A program made the translations under genes and the position numbers. Below are positions 25,042 through 33,265 of a stretch of 64,000 bases of DNA, piece by piece (position 1 is the first letter of the stretch; every line of letters begins with the position of its first letter). The stretch comes from CBDDLD01 sp965230605 (lineage in GTDB: Bacteria > Bacteroidota > Bacteroidia > Flavobacteriales > Flavobacteriaceae), in contig CBDDLD010000004.1 of NCBI GenBank assembly GCA_965230605.1, positions 1,364,001-1,428,000 of the forward strand, read 5' to 3'. The notes beneath the pieces are model-generated. The model was given only the letters and a program-made list of their open reading frames with translations, ran no database searches and was not told the origin of the DNA.

Positions 25042-26187
25042 ATGCAAGAGATATATTTAGATAATGCAGCCACAACAAGTTTACGTGAAGAAGTCATTTT
25101 GGAAATGACTAATGCCTTAAAATTAAATTATGGAAATCCTTCCTCTACACATAGTTATGGAAGAACATCCCGTAGTATCATTGAACAATGTAGAAAAGAC
25201 ATTGCTAATCTTTTTAAGGCGACGCCCTCTGAGATCATATTTACATCAGGTGGAACTGAGGCCGATAATTTAGTACTCAGAAGTGCTGTAAGAGATTTAG
25301 GAGTTACGGAAATCATTACGTCTTCAATTGAGCATCATGCAGTATTACACACCGCAGAACAGCTTCAGAAAGAATATATGGTAAAACTGTCTTTAGTTGA
25401 TTTGAATACGAAAGGGGAAGTCAACTTGGAACATTTAGAACAATTACTAAACACTGAAGGCAAAAAGATCGTTAGTTTGATGCATGTGAATAATGAGATA
25501 GGTAATATTCTAGATATTAAACAAGTTGCTGATTTATGCAAACAATATGATGCCCTATTTCATAGTGACACAGTACAGTCTGTTGGACATTATGTGATAG
25601 ATTTAGAAGATGTGAAAATTGATTATTTGGCGGCTAGTGCCCATAAGTTTCATGGACCAAAAGGTGTCGGTTTTTCTTTTGTTAGAAAGTCTTCAGGCCT
25701 AAAGCCGTTGATTTTTGGAGGCGAGCAAGAAAGGGGGTTCAGAGCAGGTACTGAGGCTATACATAATATTGTGGGCTTACACAAGGCCCTAAGAATGTCT
25801 TACGATAATTTGAAAGTAGAAAAAGACTATATTATTGGATTAAAGCGCTATTTTATTGAACAATTAAAAGCTAAATTACCCGGTGTGCATTTTAACGGTC
25901 AGTCTGGAGATTTAGGTAAAAGTACATACACATTGGTTAACGTTTGCTTGCCAATGCCTCCTGAGAAGGCTGCAATGCTTCAATTTCAATTGGACTTAAA
26001 AGGAATAGCCTGCTCAAAAGGAAGTGCTTGTCAGAGTGGAAGTACACAACAATCTCATGTATTGGCTTCAATACTTGATGAAGAGTTATTAAAACGACCA
26101 TCTGTACGATTTTCTTTCAGCAAGTACAATACGAAAGAAGAATTAGATTATGTAATTGATACGCTGTATCAGTTTACTAATTCTTAA
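25042..26187 (+). CDS. cysteine desulfurase (NifS/IscS family)
   Basis: A 381-residue PLP enzyme removing sulfur from cysteine for iron-sulfur clusters and thio-modifications. Start MQEIYLDNAATT is family-typical. Seen: FTSGGTEADNLVL (67-79), SIEHHAV (95-101), HVNNEIGN (148-155), the Schiff-base lysine 202 in SAHKFHGPKGVGF, and the active-site cysteine loop IACSKGSACQSGS (~325). Sits alone, not in an isc or suf cluster. Its last 11 bases overlap the convergent T9SS protein gene. Confidence 0.92.
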   Translation: MQEIYLDNAATTSLREEVILEMTNALKLNYGNPSSTHSYGRTSRSIIEQCRKDIANLFKATPSEIIFTSGGTEADNLVLRSAVRDLGVTEIITSSIEHHAVLHTAEQLQKEYMVKLSLVDLNTKGEVNLEHLEQLLNTEGKKIVSLMHVNNEIGNILDIKQVADLCKQYDALFHSDTVQSVGHYVIDLEDVKIDYLAASAHKFHGPKGVGFSFVRKSSGLKPLIFGGEQERGFRAGTEAIHNIVGLHKALRMSYDNLKVEKDYIIGLKRYFIEQLKAKLPGVHFNGQSGDLGKSTYTLVNVCLPMPPEKAAMLQFQLDLKGIACSKGSACQSGSTQQSHVLASILDEELLKRPSVRFSFSKYNTKEELDYVIDTLYQFTNS

Positions 26188-27991
26188 CAATTACTTTTTT
26201 GGATAAGATAGCTCCTTTTTGGGTTACTATGTTTACAATGTAAACACCATCACTTAGGGAGTAGGTTGATAACTGATAGTGGTTTTGTATGTCAGAAAAC
26301 CTTCTGTTCACAACAATTCTACCACTAATATCTACAAGCGATATACCGCTCACGTTTATAGAATTTGGATTGATGACTTCCAATAGAGATTTGCTATTGT
26401 TCTGAACAACTTTAAAGTCATCAGTATTAAGGTCATCATTACTGAGTGTTTCCGGATTTGTAAAGATCACTTTGAAACGTTCAGTGTAGGTTCCAGGTTC
26501 TATATTAATAGCGTAATCTTGGGTTCTAAGATTTACATAGACATCGTTATCTACATCAAAAAGGTATATGGGTTGAGAGTCGTTGAAGTTTTGCACATCA
26601 TATACTCTAAATCGAAGAGGCTGTTGCTCTTCAACAGTTACAACTAGTGGAATTTGTAACGATGTTTCATAATTAAAAGCTTGTATAGAGTAGGGTTTCC
26701 CATCGTGAATCCAAAAAGCATCTGAATTTAAGTTTTGAGACCTACTGGCTTCAAGTCCATAGTCAAACCCATCGGTTGCAGTATGGTGAAAATTCATTAA
26801 TAATTGTCGCGTGTATTCATCATTACCGACTGTAAAGTCAACATTAATTCTAAAGCGCTTATAATCTTCCGGTACAATATTCAACCCATCTTCAGTATAT
26901 TGAATTTGATACTCTTGATCGACATCGTCATCGTCGTCATCGTCATCATCATTAGTATTACTTCTAAAGAAGAAACTATTTCCATCAGACTCCTTTTCGT
27001 AAGCCCTCATAGCATTAGTAGTACGAACCGTTCCGCTGGTAGTGCCTTCAACCATGAAACCCTGACCAACAGGGATATATCGGCGTGCTATTTTGGAACC
27101 ATTCTGTCCGGGTGGGGGCAGGTCATATGCATTATCATTTTCATCATAAGTAAAAAATACTGCAGGTGTAGTAGAAGGATTTGTGCCATCTGAATTTATC
27201 GTAAACTCAAAATAACCACCAATATATTCTTGGAGTACGTGTGATTCTACTGAATTATCTTGTTCCCAGTAATAAAGTGTACCAGTTATATTGCTAGAGT
27301 TGTTGGTGTCATATAAAAATGCGACAGCATCCATTGCACTCGGATACGGGTTGCCAACTAGAGTAAATACACCATCTGCTACAGAATTTGATATGGTACC
27401 ATTGTTTGGTTTACCTCTAAAATCATAGGTCTGATTAACTACGGGATTTCCACTGGTTCCTTTCATTGTAAAACCTAATCCTGCTGCAATATTACCTGTG
27501 CTCCCAGCATATAACCAACCTGTATAGCTATCTGAAGCTATAAATGTCCATAACCATCTGTCAGATATAGTTAATGGAGACGAGTTTCCGTCAAATCCCT
27601 GAGTAAAAGCAGAATCTTGACTATCTATAGGGTCTAACGGTGTTGATAATAACGGGTCATCTATAAGGTTAACTCTGAAGTTTTCATTGCCAAATGCTGA
27701 GGAATTGTTTCCTACAGGAGAACACCAATAATTATAACTCCATTGGTTCACAGTACCAGTTTGATAGATACTAAGTTGACCTAAACCAGAATTTCCAGTA
27801 GTTCCGGTACCTTGGATTAACTGTGCTTCGTTTCTTAAATAAAACTTTGAATTGGCGTCATCAATATTGACGTCATCGGTGACGAATATAACTTCGTCAG
27901 TGACATATATGTAGGCATCGTTCTGAATGCTCAGCTGAGCATTTGCAACATTAACAAGTGCTAATATTGCTATAACTAAAATCTTCTTCAA
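26177..27991 (-). CDS. T9SS type A sorting domain secreted protein
   Basis: A 604-residue surface protein with a signal peptide (KKILVIAILALVNVANAQ) and a C-terminal type A sorting domain of about 75 residues (INVSGISLVDISGRIVVNRRF ... YSLSDGVYIVNIVTQKGAILSKKVIVKN) for the type IX machinery. The body has several Gly/Ser/Asn-rich beta repeats and a run of nine aspartates. No enzymatic motif. The start codon is TTG at 27991: the peptide KKILVIAIL needs it. Its 3' end overlaps the cysteine desulfurase gene. Confidence 0.85.
   Translation of the reverse strand: MKKILVIAILALVNVANAQLSIQNDAYIYVTDEVIFVTDDVNIDDANSKFYLRNEAQLIQGTGTTGNSGLGQLSIYQTGTVNQWSYNYWCSPVGNNSSAFGNENFRVNLIDDPLLSTPLDPIDSQDSAFTQGFDGNSSPLTISDRWLWTFIASDSYTGWLYAGSTGNIAAGLGFTMKGTSGNPVVNQTYDFRGKPNNGTISNSVADGVFTLVGNPYPSAMDAVAFLYDTNNSSNITGTLYYWEQDNSVESHVLQEYIGGYFEFTINSDGTNPSTTPAVFFTYDENDNAYDLPPPGQNGSKIARRYIPVGQGFMVEGTTSGTVRTTNAMRAYEKESDGNSFFFRSNTNDDDDDDDDDVDQEYQIQYTEDGLNIVPEDYKRFRINVDFTVGNDEYTRQLLMNFHHTATDGFDYGLEASRSQNLNSDAFWIHDGKPYSIQAFNYETSLQIPLVVTVEEQQPLRFRVYDVQNFNDSQPIYLFDVDNDVYVNLRTQDYAINIEPGTYTERFKVIFTNPETLSNDDLNTDDFKVVQNNSKSLLEVINPNSINVSGISLVDISGRIVVNRRFSDIQNHYQLSTYSLSDGVYIVNIVTQKGAILSKKVIVKN
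26924..26950. repeat. run of nine Asp codons (GAT/GAC tract)
   Basis: A mixed GAT/GAC trinucleotide tract encodes nine consecutive aspartates in the T9SS protein. Interrupted codons (GAT and GAC alternate) make slippage less likely than with a pure repeat. Confidence 0.8.
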
Positions 27992-28091
27992 GGCAACAAT
28001 TTTAGCTACAAATACTATTAATTATAGGGTATCAATGTAGCATATTGATGCCCAAATTTATAAATTTTTTATTTAAAATGGTGATTTTATC

Positions 28092-30560
28092 CTAAAATCT
28101 TGCCGTTAATCGTACATTAAACACTCTAGGCGTTAGAAAGTTAGGGATGGCAAATTGAAGTTTACTATTAACATCTCTAACCCATGTGTTGGTAATTGAG
28201 TTCTGATTATTGAACATGTTATAAATCTCAAAACCAAGGGAAAGCTCTTTAAATGTCTGTTTCCATTTTGTGTTATATGTCTTGTTCTGATCTACCAATA
28301 CATATAAAATACCCAGATCAGCACGTCTGTAATCCCTAAGACGGAATTGAAAATCATAAGGGTCTGCAAAACTTGGAGAACCTCCAGGTACCCCCGTATT
28401 ATATACTAGGTTGAGATACATCTTTAAATCGGGAATGTTTGGAACATAATCCTGAAATAGAACACCAAACTTTAGACGTTGGTCTGTAGGTCTTGAGATA
28501 TAACCTCTATTATCTATGTTTTCTTCAGTCTTGAGATATCCAAAGCTAAACCATGACTCTGTGCCAGGAACAAATTCGCCATTCAATCGCATATCTAATC
28601 CATAGGCATATGCTCTGGCATTGTTTCTAGCTCGGTATCGGATTCTGACATTCTCTATGGTATAGGGATTGACATCGGATAAGCCTTTATAATAGGCTTC
28701 TGTTATGAGTTTGAATGGCCTGTCCCATATATTAAAACTATACTCGTTGCCTATAACAACATGAAAAGATTGCTGGGCTTTCACTTTTGGTCTCACAATA
28801 CCAGAGGAGTCTCTGAGCTCTCTATAAAAAGGAGGTTGGTAGTATAATCCTCCAGCTATCCTAAACAACATGTCCTTATCCCAGTCTGGTTTTATAGCAA
28901 ATTGAGCCCTAGGACTAAATACAGTCTGAGAGTTACTTTCAATACCATCACCATTAACTGTCCAGCTATGACTTCTTACACCGATATTATAGAATACATC
29001 ATGCTCACCGAATGTGGTACGTTTACTATATTGTGCAAAGGCTTGTAAACGATCTATTTGTACATTATTTCGGGCTCTTACATTCTGGAATGGTGTTAGT
29101 GGCCCGGAGAAAGGTTGATCAGGTTGTAAATTTGGAATGGCAAGATCCGGTGGTCTTATAGAAAATCCGGCAGAATCAATAACTTCCCATTCTACCAGAC
29201 GATCTCTTATATCTTCATGAGTATATTTTACAGACCATTCAACTTCAGACTCATCATCAATTTTATAATCACCACGGTGTTCAACATTGGCGATCAATGC
29301 ATCTAAATCATTTCTGGCATGTGTGAGTTGAGAACCAATCCCTTCACTAAATTCAACTTCACCTAAATCTTCATCACCAATATTTGTGTTGACTTCACCC
29401 AACCTGTATTGCGCCAAAATATCAAAGTATTCTTGCTCTTGTGTATGATATGCTGAGGTAATTAACTTTAGAGTGAGGTCGTCATTTACAAAGTAATTGG
29501 CTTTAAAAGCTCCAAAAACAGTTTGGTATTGATCTTTTTCTTGCCCTTCATAGAAAACCAAAAGAGCTAAGGGGTTTTGTAAAGTGCCAAAATTGGTTTG
29601 TCGGTTTTGAGGTTCAAAATTATATTGATTAAAAGAAATATTGCCTAAGAAATCGAGTTGAAACTTATCAGAAAATCTATAAGAAAGAAAAGTCTGAGCA
29701 TCTGCAAATACAGGCTCTACATTACCATCAGTTTCTAAATTATTTAATATTAAACTATTGTCTCTATATCGTAAACCAACAATGCCTGAAAACTTTGAGT
29801 CATTAGAAACAGCCTCTGCAGCAACACTTCCTCCTAGTAGACTTAAGTCAGCTCTTACACCAAACTTAATAGGTTTACGATAGGTAATGTCTAGAACAGA
29901 TGATAGTTTATCTCCATATTTCGCTTGAAATCCTCCTGCAGAAAAATCTACATTCTGAACTAAATCTGTGTTTACAAAACTCAATCCTTCCTGATTACCA
30001 GATCGAATTAGAAATGGTCTGTACACTTCAATTTCATTGACATAAACTAAATTTTCGTCAAAATTTCCACCTCTAACCGAATACTGCGTACTTAACTCGT
30101 TAGAGATATTGACACCAGGTAATGTTTTTAAAATATTTTCTACACCGGGTTGGGCTCCTTTTATGGTTCTTACTACCTCTGGCGATATAGCAGTAACACC
30201 TTCTAAAGCTTTTTTCTGGTTACCGTCAATAACTACAGTTTCTATCTGAATGGCATTAGATTTCATGACTGGATTAAACTCATAAATCTGTCCATTTTTA
30301 AGGTTGACAGTAATTTCTACACGACCGTTAGAAAGGTGTGTAAAAACTAGAGTAACCTCCTGATCAGAAGGTATTTTTAATAAATAAAAACCATTTTCAT
30401 TTGTAGTGGTTCCTTGTACGCCATCTTTTACCTTTATATTAACGTCATTAAGCGGAAGTTGAGCTTCATCAAGTATGACACCCTTTATAGTAGCTGTTTG
30501 CGCTTGCAAACCATATAACACTGACAAAAGGAATAATGGTATAAGTAAAAAGCGTTTCAA
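28092..30560 (-). CDS. TonB-dependent outer membrane receptor
   Basis: An 822-residue receptor. Order: signal peptide (LLIPLFLLSVLYGLQAQ), N-terminal carboxypeptidase-regulatory-like domain (TIKGVILDEAQLPLNDVNIKVKD, 24-46 and on), a plug domain (VDGNQKKALEGVTAISPEVV..., with LPGVNISNELSTQYSVRGGNFDENLVYVNEIEVY at ~145-180), then a beta barrel ending NVRLTARF. No SusD-type partner adjacent. The start is TTG (30560), as the only start between the preceding stop and the signal peptide. It follows the M23 peptidase gene by 13 bases. Cargo unknown. Confidence 0.92.
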   Translation of the reverse strand: MKRFLLIPLFLLSVLYGLQAQTATIKGVILDEAQLPLNDVNIKVKDGVQGTTTNENGFYLLKIPSDQEVTLVFTHLSNGRVEITVNLKNGQIYEFNPVMKSNAIQIETVVIDGNQKKALEGVTAISPEVVRTIKGAQPGVENILKTLPGVNISNELSTQYSVRGGNFDENLVYVNEIEVYRPFLIRSGNQEGLSFVNTDLVQNVDFSAGGFQAKYGDKLSSVLDITYRKPIKFGVRADLSLLGGSVAAEAVSNDSKFSGIVGLRYRDNSLILNNLETDGNVEPVFADAQTFLSYRFSDKFQLDFLGNISFNQYNFEPQNRQTNFGTLQNPLALLVFYEGQEKDQYQTVFGAFKANYFVNDDLTLKLITSAYHTQEQEYFDILAQYRLGEVNTNIGDEDLGEVEFSEGIGSQLTHARNDLDALIANVEHRGDYKIDDESEVEWSVKYTHEDIRDRLVEWEVIDSAGFSIRPPDLAIPNLQPDQPFSGPLTPFQNVRARNNVQIDRLQAFAQYSKRTTFGEHDVFYNIGVRSHSWTVNGDGIESNSQTVFSPRAQFAIKPDWDKDMLFRIAGGLYYQPPFYRELRDSSGIVRPKVKAQQSFHVVIGNEYSFNIWDRPFKLITEAYYKGLSDVNPYTIENVRIRYRARNNARAYAYGLDMRLNGEFVPGTESWFSFGYLKTEENIDNRGYISRPTDQRLKFGVLFQDYVPNIPDLKMYLNLVYNTGVPGGSPSFADPYDFQFRLRDYRRADLGILYVLVDQNKTYNTKWKQTFKELSLGFEIYNMFNNQNSITNTWVRDVNSKLQFAIPNFLTPRVFNVRLTARF

Positions 30561-30573
30561 ATAGGTTTAAATT

Positions 30574-32265
30574 TTATTTTCTGAAAAAAGTTGCTTCAAA
30601 TGTAGAACTATTTCCGACATTATCAGTCACAATGATCTTTAAATTATTTTTTGTCTCTTTAACGACATCATCATTAAAATCGTGTACTAGCATACCAGTT
30701 TTGTAATCATATTCCATTAAAATCCATTTGCCATTTACTGTGGCTCTGTAATTACTAATACCAGATAGGTCATCATCAATCTTCACTTTTAGGTAGCGAT
30801 ATTTACTCAGCCATTTTTTATCATGAAAGTTTGTGGGTTTAATGGTAGGAGCTATAGTGTCTGTGGCTAGAGCATAGGTGCCAAATATTTTACTCCTTGC
30901 AGACAAGATGTTTCCTTTTCTTTTTGTGGAAACATACGATGGACTCTTTTTATAACCATATAAACGCGCTATAAACAACTTGGTTTTATCACCATCTTTA
31001 TAATTACTGATGTCGTATGAAATATTAAAGTTCTTTTTTAATGGAATAACATTTTTGTGTAAAAATAGGGTGTCACAATGCACTTTATAGTCGATAAGGG
31101 CATCTTCATAAAGACTATTAGGGAAAATGTCGACCTTTATATTGTCTTGTGCTAAATTTGTTGTAGAGGCACTAGATATAAGGGTTTTGTCTGCATTTTC
31201 GGATGCTGAATCAGCAATAATCATACGGTCAAACTTACCTTCAATAGGAATTGTAATGTTACTGGTATTGCCTTTGTAATCGCGTATCTTTATGTTATAT
31301 ACAGATGCGGTACTGTCTTCAATTCTAAGATATCCTTTGTCTGTATGCGTTTTATAAAGGCTAAGTGGATTGTTTTTTTCAATGAATAATTTCTGAATCC
31401 TAGATTTTTTTGTTTTATATACTTCAAAATCGATGAGTCTATTGATATGCTTGCTTTCATCAAAACTAAAACGTTTAAAGTCTATTTCTAGGCTTTTATT
31501 GCCGTTGAAAAATGTAGTTATGTTATTGACTCCATTACTATTTGGTGCTAAATCTTGCTTATCATAGGTAACTACTCCAAAACCAATCTCGCCATATGCT
31601 TTGACTTTTTCTACAGCATATTCACCATTTTTTTTAGGAATTAAACGCAATTTCACTCTCTTGTTTTCCCCATTAACAGAGGAAGTATCATTTTTAGGAT
31701 ATGCATAGATAGCAGATACAAAAGGTCGCCTTGTATCTTTAATATCTATACCAAATAGCATGGGGTTTATGGGTCTTTCTGCATTATCTCTGATCTCAAA
31801 ATGCAAATGCGGCCCTCCAGAACCTCCGGTATTTCCAGAATAAGCAACAATTTCGTCTGTAGATATTTCTAATTCGTCTGCACTTGGAAATACTTCCACT
31901 TCATAACGCTCTTTATCGTATTGACATTCTTTGATGTAGGTTTCAATTTTGGGAGAAAACTTCTTTAAGTGTGCATACACAGATGTATACCCATTTGGAT
32001 GGGTGATATATAATGCTTTTCCATAACCGTAATGCGATACTTTTATACGACTGACATAACCCTCAGCAGCAGCATAAACTTTAAGGCCTTGCCGTTGTTG
32101 GGTTTTGATATCTATTCCAGAATGGAAGTGATTAGAACGTAATTCTCCGAAAGTACCAGACAAGACAAGAGTGATATCTAGCGGATTCCTAAAATAATCT
32201 TGAGGGTATTCTGTTTGAGAAAATACCATGAAAGGTAAAAAGATGAGGAGCAGAATGTGTTTCAT
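30574..32265 (-). CDS. M23 family peptidase with long C-terminal region
   Basis: A 563-residue secreted protein (signal MKHILLLIFLPFMVFSQ). The M23 LytM-like domain is near the N-terminus: SNHFHSGIDIKTQ (His and Asp zinc ligands, ~44-56) and GGPHLHFEIRDN (H-x-H, ~150-165), i.e. the order of a zinc endopeptidase acting on peptidoglycan cross-bridges. The ~390-residue C-terminal part is beta-rich with no known motif. First gene of a unit with the TonB receptor 13 bases downstream. Confidence 0.88.
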   Translation of the reverse strand: MKHILLLIFLPFMVFSQTEYPQDYFRNPLDITLVLSGTFGELRSNHFHSGIDIKTQQRQGLKVYAAAEGYVSRIKVSHYGYGKALYITHPNGYTSVYAHLKKFSPKIETYIKECQYDKERYEVEVFPSADELEISTDEIVAYSGNTGGSGGPHLHFEIRDNAERPINPMLFGIDIKDTRRPFVSAIYAYPKNDTSSVNGENKRVKLRLIPKKNGEYAVEKVKAYGEIGFGVVTYDKQDLAPNSNGVNNITTFFNGNKSLEIDFKRFSFDESKHINRLIDFEVYKTKKSRIQKLFIEKNNPLSLYKTHTDKGYLRIEDSTASVYNIKIRDYKGNTSNITIPIEGKFDRMIIADSASENADKTLISSASTTNLAQDNIKVDIFPNSLYEDALIDYKVHCDTLFLHKNVIPLKKNFNISYDISNYKDGDKTKLFIARLYGYKKSPSYVSTKRKGNILSARSKIFGTYALATDTIAPTIKPTNFHDKKWLSKYRYLKVKIDDDLSGISNYRATVNGKWILMEYDYKTGMLVHDFNDDVVKETKNNLKIIVTDNVGNSSTFEATFFRK

Positions 32266-32388
32266 ATAATGGACTATTATGGCTAAAATATTAATTTGAA
32301 TATTAATTCCAAAAGTTATGTTTTCAATTATTTACATAATGATTTAATAACAATATAATTATGATTTATAAAAATTATTGTAAAAGCA

Positions 32389-32420
32389 TTGGGTTTTTTA
32401 GAATAGGTATGTTAACTTTG
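32389..32420 (+). promoter_or_regulatory. promoter before the coiled-coil/zapA/6S/rny region
   Basis: TAACTTTG at 32413-32420 is an exact -7 match, with TTG at 32389-32391 upstream at a 21-base spacing. ATG 32446 is 25 bases downstream. Confidence 0.6.
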
Positions 32421-32445
32421 TTTTAATAGTATTGTTCGTGCTAAC

Positions 32446-32736
32446 ATGAGTAAAATTGAGGATATTGTTGATGCCTTAGAGAATAAAATCAGTAAGGTAT
32501 TACATAAACAGGAAGTTTTAAAACAGACTAATGCCAAGCTCTCCAAAGAGTTAGAGGATCATCAACAGAGAATACTTCAATACCAGGAAGAGATATCGAC
32601 TTGGACAGAAAAATATGAAACACTCAAGATAGCAAGCTCAATGCTTGGTAGTGACGAAAATAAACGAGAAACTAAGCTCAAAATAAATGCACTTATAAGA
32701 GATATTGATCATTGTATTGCTCAACTATCAGATTAG
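32446..32736 (+). CDS. small coiled-coil protein upstream of zapA
   Basis: A 96-residue, almost wholly helical, heptad-rich protein (KQEVLKQTNAKLSKELEDHQQRILQYQEEISTWTEKYETL, 21-60), with a short C-terminal helix. Similar in character to cell-division coiled coils such as ZapB but I see no defining motif. It is 16 bases before zapA and probably shares its transcript and its role at the division ring. Confidence 0.7.
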   Translation: MSKIEDIVDALENKISKVLHKQEVLKQTNAKLSKELEDHQQRILQYQEEISTWTEKYETLKIASSMLGSDENKRETKLKINALIRDIDHCIAQLSD

Positions 32737-32752
32737 TGTAAAAGGTTCATAA

Positions 32753-33040
32753 ATGGCGGAACAGCTAAAAATAAAACTCTCAATTGCCAATAGGGTATAC
32801 CCATTGACGATAAATCCAAGTCAGGAAGAAGGGTTAAGAAAAGCTGCCAAGAAGATTGAAGGAATGATTAGCCAATTTGAGCAAAATTATTCTGTTAGAG
32901 ATAAGCAAGATGTATTAGCAATGTGTGCGTTACAATTTGCAACTCAAGTAGAACAAAAAACAATAGATAAAGAGTATATGAATGAAGAAGTTCAGGACAA
33001 GTTAGTTGCTTTGAATGAATTGCTTAAAGCTCATATATAA
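32753..33040 (+). CDS. zapA: cell division protein ZapA
   Basis: A 95-residue protein with the ZapA layout: N-terminal strand (KIKLSIANRVYPLTINPSQEEGLRKAAKKIEGMISQFEQ, residues 5-43) followed by a long helix. ZapA binds and crosslinks FtsZ filaments. Next to it is the conserved Flavobacteria order zapA-6S RNA-rny. Monocistronic or with the upstream coiled-coil gene. Confidence 0.88.
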   Translation: MAEQLKIKLSIANRVYPLTINPSQEEGLRKAAKKIEGMISQFEQNYSVRDKQDVLAMCALQFATQVEQKTIDKEYMNEEVQDKLVALNELLKAHI

Positions 33041-33069
33041 CTCGTACGTTCTTTAAAATATACTAAGGT

Positions 33070-33243
33070 TACTGCCTACATTAGTTATTATTTTTTGATA
33101 AACTCAACGTTAATTCTTTAAAAAGGGTGAGTTTAAGTTGTAAAATCGGGCTGCCTCAGAGCAGATTTTTGACCAGCTTGTTAGCCCTAAACTTGTTTTT
33201 AAGGAGTTTATACAGAATGCAAAACTGATGTAGGCTTTTTTTA
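33070..33243 (+). ncRNA. ssrS: 6S RNA (6S-Flavo type)
   Basis: The zapA-rny gap, where 6S RNA lies in Bacteroidota. It has a long closing stem: GCCTACATTAGT at 33074-33085 pairs with ACTGATGTAGGC at 33224-33235 (one G-U), followed by a T run that can act as terminator (33236-33243). Between the arms are purine-rich single-strand candidates (AAAAAGGGTGAG) and smaller internal stems, matching the long-hairpin-with-central-bubble shape that binds RNA polymerase. I have not computed the fold. Confidence 0.7.
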
Positions 33244-33265
33244 TATACTAAACTAAATAACTAAC

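Noticed and set aside
26804..27193. Plus-strand open frame inside the T9SS protein gene
   Set aside because: It is the reverse of the acidic coding sequence and shows no family features; a shadow frame.
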